From Pseudoalteromonas sp. N1230-9 (GTDB lineage: Bacteria; Pseudomonadota; Gammaproteobacteria; Enterobacterales; Alteromonadaceae): DNA of 64,000 nt. The position numbers were made by a program, and so were the translations under genes. Shown here in pieces: positions 60,528 through 64,000 of this stretch (within the stretch, counting starts at the first letter, position 1; the number at the start of each line of letters is the position of its first letter). The DNA lies in NCBI RefSeq assembly GCF_032716425.1, contig NZ_CP090419.1, forward strand, positions 649,501 through 713,500, given 5' to 3'. Below the pieces are notes generated by a model that had not been told where the DNA came from, made no database searches, and worked only from the letters and a program-made list of their open reading frames with translations.

Positions 60528-61219
60528 AAATCGGTAAGGTTATATTTGTTTTTTAAAAATCGCACTGTGCCTTGCTCATCTAACTTTTTTAATGCAGCTG
60601 TCAGCTTTGGGATTAGTGCCGCGTGGCGCTTATGTACAAAGTGAAAGCTTTGCATGGGCATTAATATCTCTTTATGAAATGGACTCTGATCAAAGTTAGG
60701 GTGTTTCGTTGATAGCAAAAAGTCGAGTAAGAGGGTTCCTTCAACGCGTTTTTGCGTCAGTAAATTTAGCTGAGCAGTGATATTTCTAACAGTGATAACA
60801 TCGCCATGAAATGGGTGTTTATCTAAAAAACTTTGTGCAGCAGGATAGCTGGACTGGATTGCTAATGACTTTAGGTCGCTATAACGACACGTTTGACAGT
60901 TTTTTAGTAGCAGTAAATTAAAGTTGAACAATGGGAAATCAACTTTTAAGAGGTTAGGGTAGTCTTGTGTTACGTCAGCAATGCGGCCCAATTGCCCATC
61001 AAGAATCCCCTCGTTTGCAGCAGCCAAGGAACTTTGGTGATTAAAATCAATAATGTGCAACTCGTAACCAATCTCTTTATAAGCCGTACGAAGTAGATCT
61101 ATGACATAACGTGCTTGCGGTGTATCAGCAGGGCGGTTGAATATTAATAAACTAGCGTGAGTAGAGTAAGAAACGCAAAGTAAAACAAATGCAAAAAAAT
61201 AAATGATAAACTTTGGCAT
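60524..61219 (-). CDS. Periplasmic solute-binding-like protein (SBP family 3)
   Basis: A 231-residue protein with a signal peptide (FFAFVLLCVSYSTHA), then an amino-acid-binding-protein fold pattern typical of Alteromonadales/Vibrio periplasmic proteins (ARYVIDLLRTAYKEIGYEL, DGQLGRIADV, ending TVRFLKNKY). No transporter gene is adjacent. It may be a sensor-type binding protein. Confidence 0.82.
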   Translation of the reverse strand: MPKFIIYFFAFVLLCVSYSTHASLLIFNRPADTPQARYVIDLLRTAYKEIGYELHIIDFNHQSSLAAANEGILDGQLGRIADVTQDYPNLLKVDFPLFNFNLLLLKNCQTCRYSDLKSLAIQSSYPAAQSFLDKHPFHGDVITVRNITAQLNLLTQKRVEGTLLLDFLLSTKHPNFDQSPFHKEILMPMQSFHFVHKRHAALIPKLTAALKKLDEQGTVRFLKNKYNLTDF

Positions 61220-61359
61220 TGTGCTTTCCTTGCGAGCATAAATTCGCCGTTAATTTACTTTCATGCGTGTTTAAAATCAAGGTTGGCACGTCGTTAATAT
61301 GCTAATTTTTTCTTTATTTTGTTATACTGCGAAAATTGTCACTTTATTCCTGAGATAGC

Positions 61360-61560
61360 ATGAGTTTTAATTTATGTAATTTGCCAAGAGAGCAAAAGTA
61401 CCAAATTCAACTAGATTATGAAGCGTCTTTTTGGGCTTACCAGATTAAGCGTGGTAAAAACACGCGAGAAGGCGTGTACACAAGCATAAATAGCAGACCC
61501 ATGTCTGAACAAGCATTTTTAAAGCAGCAATTTGAGCATTACCTGTCGTTAATGAGTTAG
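61360..61560 (+). CDS. Hypothetical 66-residue protein
   Basis: A small basic/aromatic protein (REQKYQIQLDYEASFWAYQI) with no known family that I recognise. GAGATAG is upstream of ATG 61360. It lies two bases before the GNAT gene and is likely co-transcribed with it. Its conservation beside the GNAT gene in relatives would support it. Confidence 0.7.
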   Translation: MSFNLCNLPREQKYQIQLDYEASFWAYQIKRGKNTREGVYTSINSRPMSEQAFLKQQFEHYLSLMS

Positions 61561-61562
61561 TA

Positions 61563-61991
61563 ATGCCCAAGCTAACGTTTTGCTTGCTCGATCCTGTAAA
61601 AACACCGCTAGTAAATAAGTTTTATAATAAACACGGTGCGCGTGGTAGAGCGACGAAAGCTGACCAAGTGTGGGTTGCTTACCATGAGATAAACATTGTT
61701 GGCGCCTGTCGTGTACAAAATCAACATGGCTATTTATTTTTATCCACGTTATATGTTGATGCCCAGTGGCGTGGTAAAAATGTAGCGTCTCAGTTACTTA
61801 AGACTTTACTCGCCGAACAAAAAGGGAACGTTTTTACTTTTGCTTATCAAAATCTAATTGATTTCTATCTACAAAATGGGTTTAACTATACATTAACATT
61901 ACCCTGTTCTTTGCAATCGTTGTTTGAGGTGTATGCGCATCGAGGTATTGTCTCAATGCAGTTTACATGTGACGCCGTGCCAAGTAAGTAA
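61563..61991 (+). CDS. GNAT-family acetyltransferase
   Basis: A 142-residue N-acetyltransferase. The fold is visible in IVGACRVQNQHGYLFLSTLYVDAQWRGKNVASQLL when read across (residues about 44-78), with the acetyl-CoA loop WRGKNVASQLL. The C-terminal part keeps FYLQNGFNY. Substrate unknown. Starts two bases after the small hypothetical gene. Confidence 0.86.
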   Translation: MPKLTFCLLDPVKTPLVNKFYNKHGARGRATKADQVWVAYHEINIVGACRVQNQHGYLFLSTLYVDAQWRGKNVASQLLKTLLAEQKGNVFTFAYQNLIDFYLQNGFNYTLTLPCSLQSLFEVYAHRGIVSMQFTCDAVPSK

Positions 61992-62003
61992 TTTGGAACG
62001 TTA

Positions 62004-64000
62004 ATGACTAAGTTTTTATCCAGAATTATCTTCTGTACCATTCTAATAGCCTGTTTATCTAGTCAAATCAGCTTTGCACAGGTCAAACGTTTATCAACAA
62101 GTGAAGGCTTATCGCAAAGTTATGTCAACACCATGCTCATCGATAACAGCGGTTACTTATGGCTTTCAACTGAGGGCGGACTTAACCGTTATGATGGTTA
62201 TGAAGTTGTTAACATTAAAGGCCCCAACGGTGAGCTTGAAGACGCAATTATTGATCGTATTTATCAAGACCCACAAGGGTATATCTGGATAGCGTCAATA
62301 CAAGCAGGGTTATTTCGTTATGACCCTAGCGAAGATTCATATGAGCAATTTATCCCGAAACCGACTACCGAAGAGCAAATATTCATTGAATCGGTATTCA
62401 GCATGGTTGCGGTAGATGATAAAACGCTTTGGTTAGGGCGAGGTCAGGATTTTGCAAAGCTTGACTTAGAAACCAAGCAAGTAACCTCATTATTTGAGAT
62501 TCCAGAGCGAATAAAAAGCAGTGTCATTCGCGAGCTATACCCTTATAAAGGGTATATTTTTATGGGCACAAGTAACGGAGCATATGTATACCAAATTGCT
62601 TCGGGAAAAGTGAGAAAGCTTGAACATTTGCAAGATAAACCAGCCCACATATATCAAAATTATGTAAAGTCTTTCGCTGTCGTCAATGACCAAACCTTAT
62701 TAGTGGGTGCTGTGAAAGGCTTGTATAAGGTTGATATTAGCCAGCTTGATAAGATGTTTACAACACCTGATATTGCCTTTAATAATGAGCTGCTTGTACG
62801 TGATTTAAATATTTGGAAAATCATTCAACAAGAATCAAAAGTGACCTTAGGAACAGATAAAGGGCTATTTGATTATACCCTAGCAACGAGAGAGTTGATA
62901 AAAAATACCCGCCTGAAAAAGAGCGGTTACACGCTTGCTGACACCAGTATTATCGATGTAGTGAAAGATAGATCTGGTGGTATGTGGCTGGCAACTAAAA
63001 ATGATGGCGCATTTTACTTGTCCTACGATAACTATAACTTCATTAATGTTGTTGCTAGCTCAATTAAAGGCGATGGATTATCACATCACTCTATTTGGGG
63101 GCTGACTGAGTATCAAGGCCGCCTTTGGCTTGCCACTCATAATGGGTTAACTGCCGTCGATTTAGATACCTATGAAAGTGAAGTATATCTAAAAAACTAT
63201 CAAGTTGATCTGATCACAACAGAATTTAGCGTTTATCAAATCATGCCTTACAAAGGTAAACTGTGGTTGCACACTAATCGTGGTATTTTTAGCTTTGATC
63301 CGACAACAGGACAAGCTAATCCAGTCAAAACAGCAGATCCTGAACAGCAAGTTCTAATTAATGATTGGGTGCATGGTGTGTTATTGATGCCAACGGGGGA
63401 TCTACTTTATGTCCATCCAGATTATGGCATGTTTGCATATAATATTGATAACCAAAAAGTGACCCGTTTAGGTGGCAAATTTGATGAGTTTGAACCTTTT
63501 TTGGCCTATGGCTTTCTGCCTGCCTTATCAAGTAAACCGGATGCACCTCTTTTTTATAATGCGGGAATTTTGTATCAAGTAGACCCGCAGACCTTTGACT
63601 TAACAACAATTTATACTGTTCCTGAGCAACATGAAAACGTCGCTGTTAATGTTATGTCCTACATTATCGATAACAACAATGTATTGTGGTTATCTTTATC
63701 TAATTTCGGCTTAATAGGTCTTGATGCAACGACTTATGAGCATATCTACACAATCGATTTAGAAAAAAATAAACTCGGCACTTTGCTTTATGACATGGTG
63801 TTAGATGAAGCCGGTATGATTTGGATGAGTTCCCACAAAGGCTTGTGGCGTTTGAACCCCGAAAACTTACATTTCCAACAATTTACAGGGGCTGAAGGGT
63901 TACTTTCAACAGAGTTTAATAGTGGGGCATTCACACAACTAGAATCAGGGCAAATAGTCTATGGTACGCTGAAAGGGTTTACTTATTTTTACCCAATGGA
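62004..64000 (+). CDS. Propeller-type (Reg_prop) sensor, 5' part
   Basis: The frame opens at ATG 62004 and stays open to the window edge, so about 665 residues are seen. A signal peptide (IIFCTILIACLSSQISFA) precedes repeats of the two-component regulator propeller type: SYVNTMLIDNSGYLWLSTEG with GLNRYDG, and IYQDPQGYIWIAS with GLFRYDP, recurring to the end. Such proteins usually continue into a Y_Y_Y domain, a membrane helix and either a histidine kinase or a GGDEF domain; that part lies outside. GGAACG is upstream of the start. Confidence 0.9.
   Translation, partial: MTKFLSRIIFCTILIACLSSQISFAQVKRLSTSEGLSQSYVNTMLIDNSGYLWLSTEGGLNRYDGYEVVNIKGPNGELEDAIIDRIYQDPQGYIWIASIQAGLFRYDPSEDSYEQFIPKPTTEEQIFIESVFSMVAVDDKTLWLGRGQDFAKLDLETKQVTSLFEIPERIKSSVIRELYPYKGYIFMGTSNGAYVYQIASGKVRKLEHLQDKPAHIYQNYVKSFAVVNDQTLLVGAVKGLYKVDISQLDKMFTTPDIAFNNELLVRDLNIWKIIQQESKVTLGTDKGLFDYTLATRELIKNTRLKKSGYTLADTSIIDVVKDRSGGMWLATKNDGAFYLSYDNYNFINVVASSIKGDGLSHHSIWGLTEYQGRLWLATHNGLTAVDLDTYESEVYLKNYQVDLITTEFSVYQIMPYKGKLWLHTNRGIFSFDPTTGQANPVKTADPEQQVLINDWVHGVLLMPTGDLLYVHPDYGMFAYNIDNQKVTRLGGKFDEFEPFLAYGFLPALSSKPDAPLFYNAGILYQVDPQTFDLTTIYTVPEQHENVAVNVMSYIIDNNNVLWLSLSNFGLIGLDATTYEHIYTIDLEKNKLGTLLYDMVLDEAGMIWMSSHKGLWRLNPENLHFQQFTGAEGLLSTEFNSGAFTQLESGQIVYGTLKGFTYFYPM

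Overview
The window looks like a chromosome segment of a marine gammaproteobacterium of the Alteromonadales, most likely Pseudoalteromonas or a close relative. The basis is low G+C by eye, the families flanking the insertion (PIN-PhoH ATPase, DUF3192 lipoprotein, an SO_0444-type Cu/Zn permease with its MerR regulator, a propeller-type two-component sensor), and an integrative element type known mainly from Vibrionales, Pseudomonadales, Alteromonadales and Aeromonadales. The genus is an inference.

About 51.0 kb (roughly 82-51093) is one integrative element inserted in a host PhoH-family gene. Host phoH is cut just before the Asp-Glu of its Walker B motif. Its 5' part ends at 81 and its 3' part resumes at 51094-51104. 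A 10-bp direct repeat (GGTGATTTTA, 72-81 and 51094-51103) and a 10-bp inverted repeat (CCCCGAATTG at 85-94, its complement at 51085-51094) mark the ends. At the right end four overlapping minus-strand genes (IntA, Tfp, IntB and Srap types) match the core of the strand-biased circularizing integrative elements (SEs). At the left end the element carries a complete PIN-PhoH gene. The broken host gene reads in frame into the element for 68 codons, and its stop overlaps the start of the element phoH (TAATG). The element therefore appears to replace the gene it destroys.

Cargo, left to right: four uncharacterised genes (1865-4146); a large plus-strand copper/silver operon (4304-18656: CopL-like protein, DUF411, CusCBA with two fused CusF domains, two PepSY proteins one of which is an NqrF-like reductase, CopC, CopD, an NTF2-like protein, multicopper oxidase CopA, CopB); a second copper operon under a MerR regulator (19302-25678: CopL-like protein, P-type ATPase, cupredoxin, PII-like protein, DUF2933, ICMT-family protein, Met/His-rich protein, HMA-like protein, lipoprotein); a minus-strand glutaredoxin-MauE/DUF305 pair; a scar of decayed duplicates (27421-28164); a minus-strand CzcCBA operon with a His-rich leader protein; two CDF transporters flanking a transglutaminase-like protein, under a divergent CadR-type regulator; a serine resolvase followed at once by a complete QatABCD anti-phage system (37034-42325); an mntP pseudogene; and a small mer locus (merR, merC, GDCCVxC protein) without merA. 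The cargo joins copper/silver, zinc/cadmium/cobalt and mercury handling with phage defence.

Right of the element lies ordinary host chromosome (51104-64000): a BarA-like hybrid kinase, a response-regulator diguanylate cyclase, a DUF3192 lipoprotein, a 2-hydroxyacid dehydrogenase, a MerR regulator with an SO_0444-type permease, an acyltransferase, a DUF1289 protein, a periplasmic solute-binding-like protein, a small hypothetical gene, a GNAT acetyltransferase and the start of a propeller-type sensor that runs off the window. No rRNA, tRNA or CRISPR array was seen.
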